5,101 nt of DNA. Source: an uncultured Clostridia bacterium (GTDB lineage Bacteria; Bacillota; Clostridia; Christensenellales; Borkfalkiaceae). The notes under the pieces are model-generated. The model did not search any database. It worked only from the letters and a program-made list of their open reading frames with translations, and was not told the DNA's origin. Shown here piece by piece: positions 1-4,950 of this stretch (the first letter of the stretch is position 1; each line of letters begins with the position of its first letter). The stretch spans positions 1 through 5,101 of the forward strand of contig CALVLO010000104.1 of the NCBI GenBank assembly GCA_944338265.1, read 5' to 3'. The translations under genes and the position numbers were made by a program.

Positions 1-193
1 CAACAAGGGGAGGCAAAAAGACTGTGCGGCAGCAAAGTTTCCCTTGCCTCCCTTTCTGAGAAAGGTCCTGCGCGGCTTTGCCGCGCAGACGGTGGGAGTG
101 AGTAAAGCGCTGCTCGTGCAGCGGCGGTGTGTTAGAGGGTTGGAAAACTCCCTCAGTCACTTCGTGACGGTGTCTTGGCGGCATCAAGGTAGA
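1..193. repeat. Gene-free hairpin-rich repeat DNA, left edge
   Basis: I see no credible gene here; the short plus-strand reading frame over 44-229 has no ribosome binding site and runs through hairpins. The stretch is a chain of short perfect inverted repeats: CCTTTC/GAAAGG (51-56, 60-65), CTGCGCGGC/GCCGCGCAG (68-76, 80-88), GCTGC/GCAGC (109-113, 118-122) and GTCAC/GTGAC (156-160, 164-168). Positions 1-14 repeat 719-732 exactly (CAACAAGGGGAGGCAA continues to 16), so the window opens inside a second copy of the palindrome at 707-731 whose left arm is cut off. Such hairpin-dense, non-coding DNA is often dispersed in gut Clostridia; that it is dispersed in this genome is an inference. Confidence 0.6.
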
Positions 194-301
194 GTGCCGC
201 CTGCGGGCACAAAATCGCAACTGAAATAGCGATTTCTTAGTTCGCGACGCGCGCACAGCGCACTGCGCTGATGCGCATAACACGCCGCTCACCCCTCAAA
301 G
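194..301 (+). repeat. Structured element, copy L (putative RNA)
   Basis: This segment is homologous to the minus strand of 4992-5101. In order it holds: a GCC-TGCG-GGC mini-hairpin with a UNCG-type loop (199-208); stem AAATCGC/GCGATTT (212-218, 229-235); the linker CTTAGTTCG; a long hairpin made of GCGCA, CAGCGC, loop ACT, GCGCTG, a bulged A and TGCGC (251-276); the linker ATAAC (277-281); an outer strand closing on 244-250; then CTCACC and CAAAG. The right-hand copy keeps the same order and the same 5-6-3-6-1-5 spacing in the main hairpin, but with different paired bases. Conserved linkers plus compensated stems argue for selection on folding. I do not recognise the family. Whether it is transcribed is unknown, and I see no clear promoter in front of it. 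Confidence 0.6.
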
Positions 302-583
302 AGGGCGCCAAGGGTGGGCTGTGAAGCCCCCCCTTAACGCGAGGTGCGGCAAGCCGCACCGAAGTAAGGCGGCGCCCAACCCGCCCCCCTTAACACTTTG
401 TTTTAAGGGGGGCAAGCGGAAAGTGGCGTGAGCACAAGGGGCGCCCCATGCGCTCCCCTTAACGCCGAAGGCTTTAAGGGGGGATGTCCGTAGGACGGGG
501 GGGATGAGAAGTAGCCCCCCCTTAACGCCAAAGGCTTTAAGGGGGGAAGCCGCCGAGCGCGATGCGCTCGGCGGCTGGGGGGA
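302..583. repeat. Cluster of CCCCTTAA/TTAAGGGG palindromes
   Basis: No gene is seen. Three related palindromes have arms ending in TTAA: 384-393/403-412 (CCCCCCTTAA with TTAAGGGGGG), 455-462/474-481 (CCCCTTAA with TTAAGGGG) and 516-525/537-546 (10-bp arms). The last two also pair GCC with GGC inside the loop (464-466/470-472 and 527-529/533-535), with loops GAA and AAA. A decayed relative may be at 332-368, where CCTTA/TAAGG encloses a perfect 8-bp hairpin, GGTGCGGC/GCCGCACC (342-349, 352-359). Further hairpins are GTCC/GGAC near 485-496 and a 12-bp perfect one at 549-560/564-575. The copies are close in sequence, which suggests a dispersed palindromic repeat (REP-like or MITE-like) or a slipped array. 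None is followed directly by a T-run, so terminators are not claimed. Confidence 0.65.
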
Positions 584-592
584 TTTTTATCC

Positions 593-628
593 GTTCATGC
601 CCCGCCGCGATAGCGGCGGGGCATGAAC
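593..628. repeat. 16-bp perfect inverted repeat, GATA loop
   Basis: Arms 593-608 (GTTCATGCCCCGCCGC) and 613-628 are exact reverse complements around the 4-nt loop GATA. On the plus strand TTATTTTT follows (633-640), and on the minus strand ATAAAAATCC follows. It could act as a weak terminator, but the T-run is offset by several bases and is not continuous. The nearest gene that could use it, the HAD gene on the minus strand, ends about 165 bases away. A structural or mobile palindrome is equally possible. Confidence 0.6.
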
Positions 629-793
629 TACCTTATTTTTAGAGCGGCGTAGCCGCATTAAGTAGGGATGGAATAAATGCAATAAAACACCTTATCCCCT
701 CCCTACCCTCCCCTTGAACAACAAGGGGAGGCAAGCGGAAACGGAACAATGCAACCCCCTTAGCCCCTCCACGGCACCGCCGCTTACATATTC
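629..793. other. Gene-free spacer downstream of HAD gene
   Basis: This is the non-coding remainder of the left flank. It contains a small GCGGC/GCCGC hairpin (644-648, 652-656), an A/T-richer stretch at 657-700, and the palindrome listed separately at 707-731. I see no promoter, ribosome binding site or coding signal. The minus-strand HAD gene stops at 794-796 and no strong intrinsic terminator follows it here. Confidence 0.5.
707..731. repeat. CCTCCCCTTG/CAAGGGGAGG palindrome
   Basis: Arms 707-716 and 722-731 are exact reverse complements around the loop AACAA. The right arm and its flank recur at the left edge of the window (4-16). The trailing GGCAAGCGGAAA (730-741) also follows the palindrome at 384-412 (411-422), which links this motif to the CCCCTTAA family as a relative with different arms. 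Confidence 0.65.
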
Positions 794-1495
794 TTACAAA
801 AGCGCGAGCAGCTCATTGAGGTGGGAGATGACCGCCTTCACGCGGCAGCCTGCGGGGAGCGGCTCGCCGCGGCGGTTGAACCAAATACAGTCCATGCCTG
901 CACCGTTCGCGCCCGCAATGTCCGAGCCGAGCGAATCCCCCACCATCAGGCAGCGCGCAGGCGCCGTACCGAGCGCTGAAAGCATATGCCCGAAAAAGGC
1001 AGCCGTCGGCTTGACGGCGCCCACCTCCTCCGAGATAAACACGCGGTCAAACAGCCCGCCAAAAGACGCAAGCCGCCCCGTCTGCATGGCGCTCAGCCCG
1101 TTGGTCGCAACGCACAGCTTGTAGCGGGCATGCAGCGCTGCAAGCACCTGTGGGGCATCCTCCACGGGATGCGCCGCCGCGGAGAGCGCCTCGGTAAAGA
1201 CGTGCTCCGCCCGCGCCCGCCCCGCGCCGAGCCCGAACGTATCATCGGCAAATTGCATGATCTCGCGGACATGGGTATAGTATAATTGATGATAGCGGGC
1301 TTGGATCTCGGGCAGGTGCATCTCCAAAAGCCCGAGCGCCGCCCAATTTTGAGCGGAAAACTGCCAGCACGCCTCTACCATGTCCGCCGTAGGGCGGATA
1401 CCCGCCGCCGCAAACGCCGCGCGGAAGGCGCGGCGCTCATCGGCATCGAAATCGAGGATGGTATGGTCGGCGTCAAAAATGAGATACTCGTACAT
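794..1495 (-). CDS. HAD hydrolase, YjjG/YfnB-like nucleotidase
   Basis: A 233-residue haloacid-dehalogenase-superfamily phosphatase. Motif I is FDADHT (nucleophile Asp8, acid/base Asp10), motif II is VATNG (Thr131), motif III Lys162 lies in VGAVKP, and motif IV is MVGDSLGSD (Asp187, Asp192). The helical cap lies between motifs I and II (about residues 15-110), as in subfamily I enzymes. The opening MYEYLIFDADHTILDF and the length fit the YjjG/YfnB group, which dephosphorylates pyrimidine nucleoside monophosphates including non-canonical ones; substrate here is inferred, not shown. I chose ATG at 1495 because GGTGA lies five bases upstream and the protein then begins at the usual family point. 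GTG at 1504, overlapping the upstream stop as GTGA, and TTG at 1507 are alternatives adding three or four residues. It is the last gene of the operon. Confidence 0.9.
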   Translation of the reverse strand: MYEYLIFDADHTILDFDADERRAFRAAFAAAGIRPTADMVEACWQFSAQNWAALGLLEMHLPEIQARYHQLYYTHVREIMQFADDTFGLGAGRARAEHVFTEALSAAAHPVEDAPQVLAALHARYKLCVATNGLSAMQTGRLASFGGLFDRVFISEEVGAVKPTAAFFGHMLSALGTAPARCLMVGDSLGSDIAGANGAGMDCIWFNRRGEPLPAGCRVKAVISHLNELLALL

Positions 1496-1500
1496 GCCCC

Positions 1501-1698
1501 TCACCAATCCTGTTTTTTCAGGCTCTTATCCTTCACGTCGTCGTACTTTTCAAAGTAGGCGCGCTTCCACTCCGCCATCGTCATGGGCTTTCCATTGTTC
1601 TGCGCGAGAAGTTCCATCAGCTCTTCGGGCGTGAAATCGCACGCGCCGACCTCCCCTTCGAACTGCGAAAAGAGTTTCATCAAATCGTATTCGGACAT
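1501..1698 (-). CDS. Small hypothetical protein, 65 residues
   Basis: I do not recognise this protein. It is hydrophilic and probably mostly helical, with an acidic N-terminal half (including DFTPEELMELLAQ at about 21-33) and a Lys-rich end (YFEKYDDVKDKSLKKQDW). There is no signal peptide, membrane segment or cysteine pair; a single Cys is at residue 20. It is likely real: GAGGGAG sits five bases before its ATG, and it begins 19 bases inside the end of the upstream hydrolase gene. Its TGA overlaps a possible GTG start of the HAD gene, and the HAD ATG begins five bases further on. The middle region resembles short helical hairpins seen in many Bacillota small proteins, but that is not enough for a family call. 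Expression appears coupled to both neighbours. Confidence 0.7.
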   Translation of the reverse strand: MSEYDLMKLFSQFEGEVGACDFTPEELMELLAQNNGKPMTMAEWKRAYFEKYDDVKDKSLKKQDW

Positions 1699-2744
1699 AG
1701 TTCTCCCTCATAAAATGCCGCGATCTGCGTAAAGAACGCCCCGTCGGGCTCGCCGAGCGCAATGCGGGCGGCGCGGTCGATGGGCGCATAGAACGCCGCC
1801 TCCTGTTCCTTCGAAAGTTTCCATCCGCCCCTTCCCGCGAGGGCGCGGAGCCGTGCATCCTGCGCCGCATCCAACGCGGCGGCGGCAGGCGAGAGGGACG
1901 CATTGAGGTGCCCGCGCCCCTGCCGCAGCGCAAACTGCACCCGCGCGCAGGCAAGCTTTTCGCGAAGGGCATAGACGGACGCGCCCTCTTTGGCGATCAG
2001 CTCGTCCTCTTCCGCATGCAGGATGAGAAAGCGCGTATCCTCGGCGGCGCGGATGCCCTCCTCCGCCGTGCGGCGCATCCCCCTGCCGTAGCGCAGGAAC
2101 TGCACGGCGCAAATGGCGGGATAGAGGAGCACGGCAAGCGGGCGGGAGCCCGCCGCCAAGCCATCGAAGAGCATCTTGCACGGGGCGTTGAAGCCAGAGA
2201 GCGAACACACCGCCTTCACGCGCGGATGCGCGCGGAGGGCAAACACGGCGCACACGGCGTACCCGCCCCAGCTGTGCCCGTACAAATAGACGGGGAGCTG
2301 CGCAAAGCGCGCGTCTTTCTCCACATGGCAGAGCACGCGGTCGAGCTCGTAGGCAGACTGCGGCAGCCCGCGCTGCGAACGCCCCGAAGAGGCGCCGCTC
2401 CCCACGGCATCGTATAGCAGCACGCGAAACCCGCGCGAGAGAAAGCCGCGCGCCTCGGTAAAGTACCCCTCGCCGCGGTCACGGATGCCGTGCGCAATGA
2501 CGACGAGCCCCTTATTCCCCTCGCCGAGCAGATACACCGCCGTGTACTTCCCGCGCCCGTAGGCGATCTTCTCGCGCGTTACCCGATATTCGGGCAGATC
2601 GTCAAAGAGCGCACGGCGGGAAAAGCGGTGCTCCACCCTGCCGTAGAGCGCCGCAAAGACCGCGCCGACGGCGAGCATTTGCATCAGAAAGAGCGCCAAA
2701 AGCGCCAAGAGCGTGCCAACGACCGCCCAAGCCCATACAGGCAT
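1680..2744 (-). CDS. Alpha/beta hydrolase, membrane-anchored
   Basis: A 354-residue serine hydrolase of the alpha/beta fold. A hydrophobic segment at about residues 3-32 should anchor it in the membrane (signal anchor; no lipobox or clear cleavage site seen). The fold begins with LVVIAHGIRDRGEGY, where His85-Gly86 mark the oxyanion-hole strand. It continues with LLYDAVGSGAS and the nucleophile elbow GHSWGG (Ser158). Candidate acid Asp247 is in HAEEDELI and catalytic His279 in GRGHLN. The layout resembles Clostridia hydrolases related to acylglycerol lipases and dipeptidyl-peptidase-like esterases; the substrate cannot be read from sequence. I chose ATG at 2744 because GGAGG lies eight bases upstream; an upstream ATG at 2798 would add 18 residues with no ribosome binding site and would cover the DnaA-box region. 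First gene of a three-gene operon. Confidence 0.88.
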   Translation of the reverse strand: MPVWAWAVVGTLLALLALFLMQMLAVGAVFAALYGRVEHRFSRRALFDDLPEYRVTREKIAYGRGKYTAVYLLGEGNKGLVVIAHGIRDRGEGYFTEARGFLSRGFRVLLYDAVGSGASSGRSQRGLPQSAYELDRVLCHVEKDARFAQLPVYLYGHSWGGYAVCAVFALRAHPRVKAVCSLSGFNAPCKMLFDGLAAGSRPLAVLLYPAICAVQFLRYGRGMRRTAEEGIRAAEDTRFLILHAEEDELIAKEGASVYALREKLACARVQFALRQGRGHLNASLSPAAAALDAAQDARLRALAGRGGWKLSKEQEAAFYAPIDRAARIALGEPDGAFFTQIAAFYEGELCPNTI

Positions 2745-2778
2745 CCTGTTTTCCTCCGTTTTTCGACAATTTTCACAC

Positions 2779-2821
2779 CTTTCCACAGTTATCAACATGT
2801 GGAATGTGGAAATGTGGATAA
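2779..2821. promoter_or_regulatory. Cluster of DnaA-box-like 9-mers
   Basis: Five 9-mers resembling the DnaA box TTATCCACA lie in 43 bp. On the minus strand they are 2813-2821 (exact consensus), 2805-2813 (ATTTCCACA) and 2798-2806 (CATTCCACA). On the plus strand they are 2789-2797 (TTATCAACA, one mismatch) and 2779-2787 (CTTTCCACA, two mismatches). TTCCACA and TGTGGAA at 2781-2787 and 2798-2804 form an inverted repeat. The cluster fills the gap between the DUF4250 stop and the hydrolase start. It could be a DnaA-regulated promoter region, a titration site or part of an origin. The absence of dnaA/dnaN nearby and the lack of a clear AT-rich unwinding stretch weigh against a chromosomal origin. 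Confidence 0.45.
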
Positions 2822-2822
2822 A

Positions 2823-2999
2823 TCAGCGAACGCAATTATGCGCCGCGTCATAGACGAGCCCGAGCGCCGCAAGCCGCGCCAAGAGCGCCTCCAAATCGAG
2901 TTCGAGATCGTCGCAGAGCGCTTCAAGCGAGCGATAGCCGTCGCGCAGCTTCGTGTTGAGAAAGCTCGCGAGCATGGCGCCATCGGAAGGAAGCTGCAT
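2823..2999 (-). CDS. DUF4250-type small protein
   Basis: A 58-residue protein matching my recollection of the DUF4250 family of Clostridia, whose members begin MxLPxDPxMLLSxVNTKLRDxY. Here the opening is MQLPSDGAMLASFLNTKLRD, followed by YRSLEALCDDLELD and a short helix ending LGLVYD. The middle, with its LCDDL helix and the following helix, looks like a small helix-turn-helix-like fold. Function is unknown for the family. The ATG at 2999 is preceded by AAAGGAGG eight bases upstream, an excellent ribosome binding site. A longer frame from 3125 would run through the promoter and is rejected. The C-terminus (AAHNCVR) departs from the Asn-Gln-Phe ending I associate with the family. The gene is transcribed divergently from the marR gene, with its promoter at 3068-3096. 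Confidence 0.85.
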   Translation of the reverse strand: MQLPSDGAMLASFLNTKLRDGYRSLEALCDDLELDLEALLARLAALGLVYDAAHNCVR

Positions 3000-3067
3000 G
3001 CCCCGCCCCTCCTTTGCATCAAGCGTCGCCCCACAAATGCGCAGCGGATGCGGCAGCCGTTTTCCCC

Positions 3068-3096
3068 ATTGTAGCATAAATCTTTGAAAATTGCAA
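3068..3096 (-). promoter_or_regulatory. Sigma-A promoter of DUF4250 gene
   Basis: On the minus strand the -35 box TTGCAA (3091-3096) and the -10 box TACAAT (3068-3073) are separated by exactly 17 bases. Transcription would start near 3061, giving a leader of about 60 bases before the ATG at 2999. The upstream edge of the -35 box overlaps the palindrome at 3095-3115. Confidence 0.7.
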
Positions 3097-3115
3097 TGCC
3101 GCGCGCCGCGGCATT
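3095..3115. promoter_or_regulatory. Palindromic operator candidate (MarR site)
   Basis: A perfect inverted repeat, AATGCCGCG (3095-3103) and CGCGGCATT (3107-3115) around CGC, lies between the back-to-back -35 boxes. It touches the DUF4250 -35 box and ends three bases before the marR -35 box. MarR dimers usually bind palindromes of this size in the divergent promoter region beside their own gene, so this is a good candidate for autoregulation and control of DUF4250. Binding by this regulator is inferred from position. It has no T-run on either side consistent with a terminator. Confidence 0.6.
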
Positions 3116-3118
3116 TTG

Positions 3119-3147
3119 TTGACATTTTTTGCAGGCGGGTGTATAAT
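3119..3147 (+). promoter_or_regulatory. Perfect-consensus sigma-A promoter of marR gene
   Basis: TTGACA (3119-3124) and TATAAT (3142-3147) are both exact consensus and are 17 bases apart. Transcription should start near 3154, leaving about 22 bases before the ATG at 3176. Such a strong core promoter in front of a regulator fits a gene normally held down by its own repressor. Confidence 0.9.
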
Positions 3148-3175
3148 CAAGAAAAATGTTCACGGAATGAATGGC

Positions 3176-3613
3176 ATGGAAGCGCAAAGTCTCGAAGAAC
3201 AGCTCATCACCGCATGGGTCCGCCTGACGGGCATCCTCAAAAATACGCGCATCACGCAGGGCATGGTGTACAACGAAGCCATCGTCATGCTCGTCGCGTA
3301 CAACCGCTACCGCGAAAACGGCGACGGGCTCGTCTCCTTTAAGGAACTTGTCGCCGAGACGCGCATGCTCAAATCGCTCGTCAACCGCACCATCGATGCC
3401 CTCGTCGCCAAAGGCTTTTTGCTGCGCTCCGAAGGAAAGGATAAGCGCACCACCTTTGTGCGCGTCGTGCCCGAAAATTTGCAAAAATACCTCGAAGTGC
3501 ACGCGCACTCCCTCTCGCTCGCCCGCGAGCTCGCCGAGGTCATCGGCGAAGAGGATGCCCGCGCCTTCGTGCGGATCGCCGAAAAGATCGCCGCCCATCA
3601 GCAAAAAGACTAA
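3176..3613 (+). CDS. MarR-family transcriptional regulator
   Basis: A 145-residue winged-helix regulator. An N-terminal dimerisation helix (about 5-25) is followed by the DNA-binding domain: VSFKELVAETRMLKSLVNRTIDALVAKGFL (about 53-82), with the recognition helix around LKSLVNRTIDAL, then a wing carrying GKDKRTTFVRV (87-97), which matches the DxR-type wing of the family. C-terminal helices (about 100-142) complete the dimer interface. Length is typical. I chose ATG at 3176 because earlier in-frame starts at 3116 and 3167 lie inside the promoter or directly against the weak CGGA ribosome binding site, which is nine bases from 3176. There is no Cys in the sensor region to suggest redox sensing, so the ligand is unknown. 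It probably represses itself and the divergent DUF4250 gene through the palindrome at 3095-3115. Confidence 0.9.
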   Translation: MEAQSLEEQLITAWVRLTGILKNTRITQGMVYNEAIVMLVAYNRYRENGDGLVSFKELVAETRMLKSLVNRTIDALVAKGFLLRSEGKDKRTTFVRVVPENLQKYLEVHAHSLSLARELAEVIGEEDARAFVRIAEKIAAHQQKD

Positions 3614-3631
3614 AAGCTTTCAACGATCACA

Positions 3632-3668
3632 CCGCCGCGCCCGAGCAAAACGGGCGCGGCGGTTTTTT
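3632..3668 (+). terminator. Intrinsic terminator after marR gene
   Basis: A perfect 12-bp stem, CCGCCGCGCCCG (3632-3643) with CGGGCGCGGCGG (3651-3662), has loop AGCAAAA and is followed directly by TTTTTT (3663-3668). It lies 18 bases after the marR stop. It also sits directly beyond the stop of the convergent nucleosidase gene, but on that strand no U-run follows, so bidirectional termination is uncertain. Confidence 0.92.
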
Positions 3669-4431
3669 ATAAGTTTTTACAGCACGCAACGGCGAGCTCC
3701 GCAAGCTGCACACGAAGCGCCTCCGCCTCGAAAAAGCCGCGGTGATCGTACTCCGCGCCGGACATATCGTCCCCGCAATACAGCAGATATCCGAGCTTTG
3801 CGCCGCGGAAGCGTGCAACCGCCATGAGCGCGGCTGCCTCCATCTCCACGACGATGCACCCCTCCCCACGGCGGAGCGCGACCTTTTCCGCCGTCTCGCG
3901 GTACAGCCCGTCCGTCGTCCATGTCTTGCCAACGGTGTAGGGCACGCCGCGCGCCGTCAGCGTCTTTTCCACGGCGCAGAGCACCTCCGCATCCGCCGCG
4001 ACCTCGCGGGAGGGCGGCAGATAGTGAAAGCTCGCCCCCTCGTCGCGCACGGCGGCATTGGGCAGGACGATCGCCCCGAGCGGCGCATCCGCAAGCGAAC
4101 CCGCCGCGCCGCACACGATGAACTTGCGCCCGCCCTGGTAGATGAGCTCATCGAGCTGCGCCGCAGCGCCCGCCGAACCGAGAAATCCACACACCAACCC
4201 GATTTTTTCGCCGTCGACGTCGAGCACATAGAGCGGAAGCTTGGCGGTGCAGGTATCCATGCTGTCCACCTTTACTCCGTGAAAGCGCCTTGCCACGATC
4301 TCGACTTCATCATACGAAAAGGCGATCACACACTTTTCGGGGCAGACGGCGGGAAGGTCGAAATCGTTGGGGGAAAAGACGGCTTCCTCTGCACCGTCGT
4401 ACTCCAAAAGCGGAAACTCTCTCTTTTGCAT
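3667..4431 (-). CDS. Nucleoside phosphorylase-family protein
   Basis: A 254-residue member of the PNP/UDP phosphorylase family (uridine phosphorylase-like branch), which cleaves the N-glycosidic bond of nucleosides in the cytoplasm. Diagnostic segments are GFLGSAGAAAQLDEL (about 82-96), FIVCGAAGSL (104-113), VRDEGASFHYLPP (128-140), TTDGLYRET (172-180) and VVEMEAAALMAVA (194-206), whose EME binds the ribose, then CGDDMSG (219-225). Arginines used for phosphate binding in E. coli uridine phosphorylase are not evident: the PGDPxR motif reads AFSYDE, and the loop normally reading R-I-G reads V-C-G. This seems shared by a Bacillota subfamily, so phosphorolysis versus hydrolysis is open. ATG at 4431 follows AGGTGA by five bases; GTG at 4440, overlapping the upstream stop, is the alternative. 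Second gene of the operon with the GNAT gene. Confidence 0.87.
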   Translation of the reverse strand: MQKREFPLLEYDGAEEAVFSPNDFDLPAVCPEKCVIAFSYDEVEIVARRFHGVKVDSMDTCTAKLPLYVLDVDGEKIGLVCGFLGSAGAAAQLDELIYQGGRKFIVCGAAGSLADAPLGAIVLPNAAVRDEGASFHYLPPSREVAADAEVLCAVEKTLTARGVPYTVGKTWTTDGLYRETAEKVALRRGEGCIVVEMEAAALMAVARFRGAKLGYLLYCGDDMSGAEYDHRGFFEAEALRVQLAELAVACCKNL

Positions 4432-4436
4432 GGCGT

Positions 4437-4844
4437 TCACCTCTCCTTCTGATCGGGATAAAAGTACATCGGGCTCGCGTGCGCTTCCGTCGTAAACCCG
4501 TGTGCCGCATAAAATTTTGCGGCGGGATACTCGCCGATAAGCGCGATTTTCAGATAATCAGCGTATACGGCTTTGAGGCGCTCCAACAGCGCGCCGCCTA
4601 TCCCGCGGCTCTGAACGCCGGGATGCACGAGCAAATAGTGCACATATGCCGTCATTTCGCCGTCGTCCATCGCGGCGATCAGCCCGACGAGCCGCCCATC
4701 CTCCCACGCCGAGATCACGGTATCAAACCCGCGGATCGCCCTTTGCAGACGGTCGGGCACTTTGCCGGACTTCCACCCGACGGAGAGGAAGAGCTCCTCC
4801 AACTGCGCTTTCTCGATTTGTTTGTCCTCGGAATAGCGTATCAT
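4437..4844 (-). CDS. GNAT family N-acetyltransferase
   Basis: A 135-residue acetyltransferase that would transfer acetyl from acetyl-CoA to an amine; the acceptor is unknown. The core strands are recognisable: VISAWEDGRLVGLIAAM (about 43-59), then YVHYLLVHPGVQSRGIGGALLERL (about 67-90), where QSRGIGG is motif A, the pyrophosphate-binding loop. Motif B is the AAKFYAAHGF segment (108-117). Length is typical for single-domain members. ATG at 4844 is preceded by AAGGCAG and lies just downstream of a good promoter. The longer frame to 4958 would translate the terminator and the end of the 5S segment, so it is rejected. Its last codons (Lys-Glu-Arg-stop) contain the AAGGAGAGGTGA that serves the downstream gene, so translation of the pair is linked. 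Confidence 0.9.
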   Translation of the reverse strand: MIRYSEDKQIEKAQLEELFLSVGWKSGKVPDRLQRAIRGFDTVISAWEDGRLVGLIAAMDDGEMTAYVHYLLVHPGVQSRGIGGALLERLKAVYADYLKIALIGEYPAAKFYAAHGFTTEAHASPMYFYPDQKER

Positions 4845-4866
4845 ATCTGACTGCCTTTTTTCTTCT

Positions 4867-4895
4867 ATTGTACTATACGAGAGAATAAAAATCAA
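4867..4895 (-). promoter_or_regulatory. Sigma-A promoter of GNAT-nucleosidase operon
   Basis: On the minus strand TTGATT (4890-4895) and TACAAT (4867-4872) are separated by 17 bases. Transcription would start near 4860, about 15 bases before the ATG at 4844. It follows directly after the U-run of the terminator at 4901-4935, so this operon has its own start rather than read-through from the 5S-like locus. Confidence 0.75.
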
Positions 4896-4900
4896 GAGCA

Positions 4901-4935
4901 AATAAAAAGAAACGGACCTCGTTTTCGAGATCCGT
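4901..4935 (-). terminator. Intrinsic terminator after 5S-like RNA
   Basis: In minus-strand sense, ACGGATCTCG (4935-4926) pairs with CGAGGTCCGT (4921-4912) around the loop AAAA, ten pairs including one G-U, followed by TTTCTTTTTATT (4911-4900). It lies 15 bases beyond the 3' end of the 5S segment, the usual position for an rRNA terminator. Confidence 0.9.
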
Positions 4936-4950
4936 CTCCGTGTTTTGAAA

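Noticed and set aside
44..229. Plus-strand frame of 61 codons at the left edge
   Set aside because: No ribosome binding site, crosses several hairpins and the start of copy L, and has no protein-like composition.
327..546. CRISPR array
   Set aside because: The repeats are palindromes with different arm lengths and loops, and the intervals vary in length and contain hairpins; there is no uniform repeat-spacer pattern or cas gene.
549..583. 12-bp hairpin followed by a T-containing stretch as a terminator
   Set aside because: The T-run begins about eight bases after the stem, behind TGGGGGGA, which is not terminator-like.
714..1124. Plus-strand frame antisense to the HAD gene, start
   Set aside because: The minus strand carries a complete set of HAD motifs; this frame is a GC-rich shadow and starts inside a palindrome.
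2745..2822. Sigma-A promoter for the hydrolase operon
   Set aside because: TTGATA occurs on the minus strand, but no acceptable -10 box lies at the proper distance; the operon may be read from the DUF4250 promoter or a non-consensus one.
3000..3125. N-terminal extension of the DUF4250 gene to 3125
   Set aside because: It would translate the gene's own promoter and palindrome; the ATG at 2999 has an excellent AAAGGAGG and gives the family's usual start.
2792..3604. Long minus-strand frame of 270 codons antisense to marR
   Set aside because: It covers the marR coding region, both promoters and part of DUF4250 in another frame; MarR and DUF4250 signatures with good starts are far better supported.
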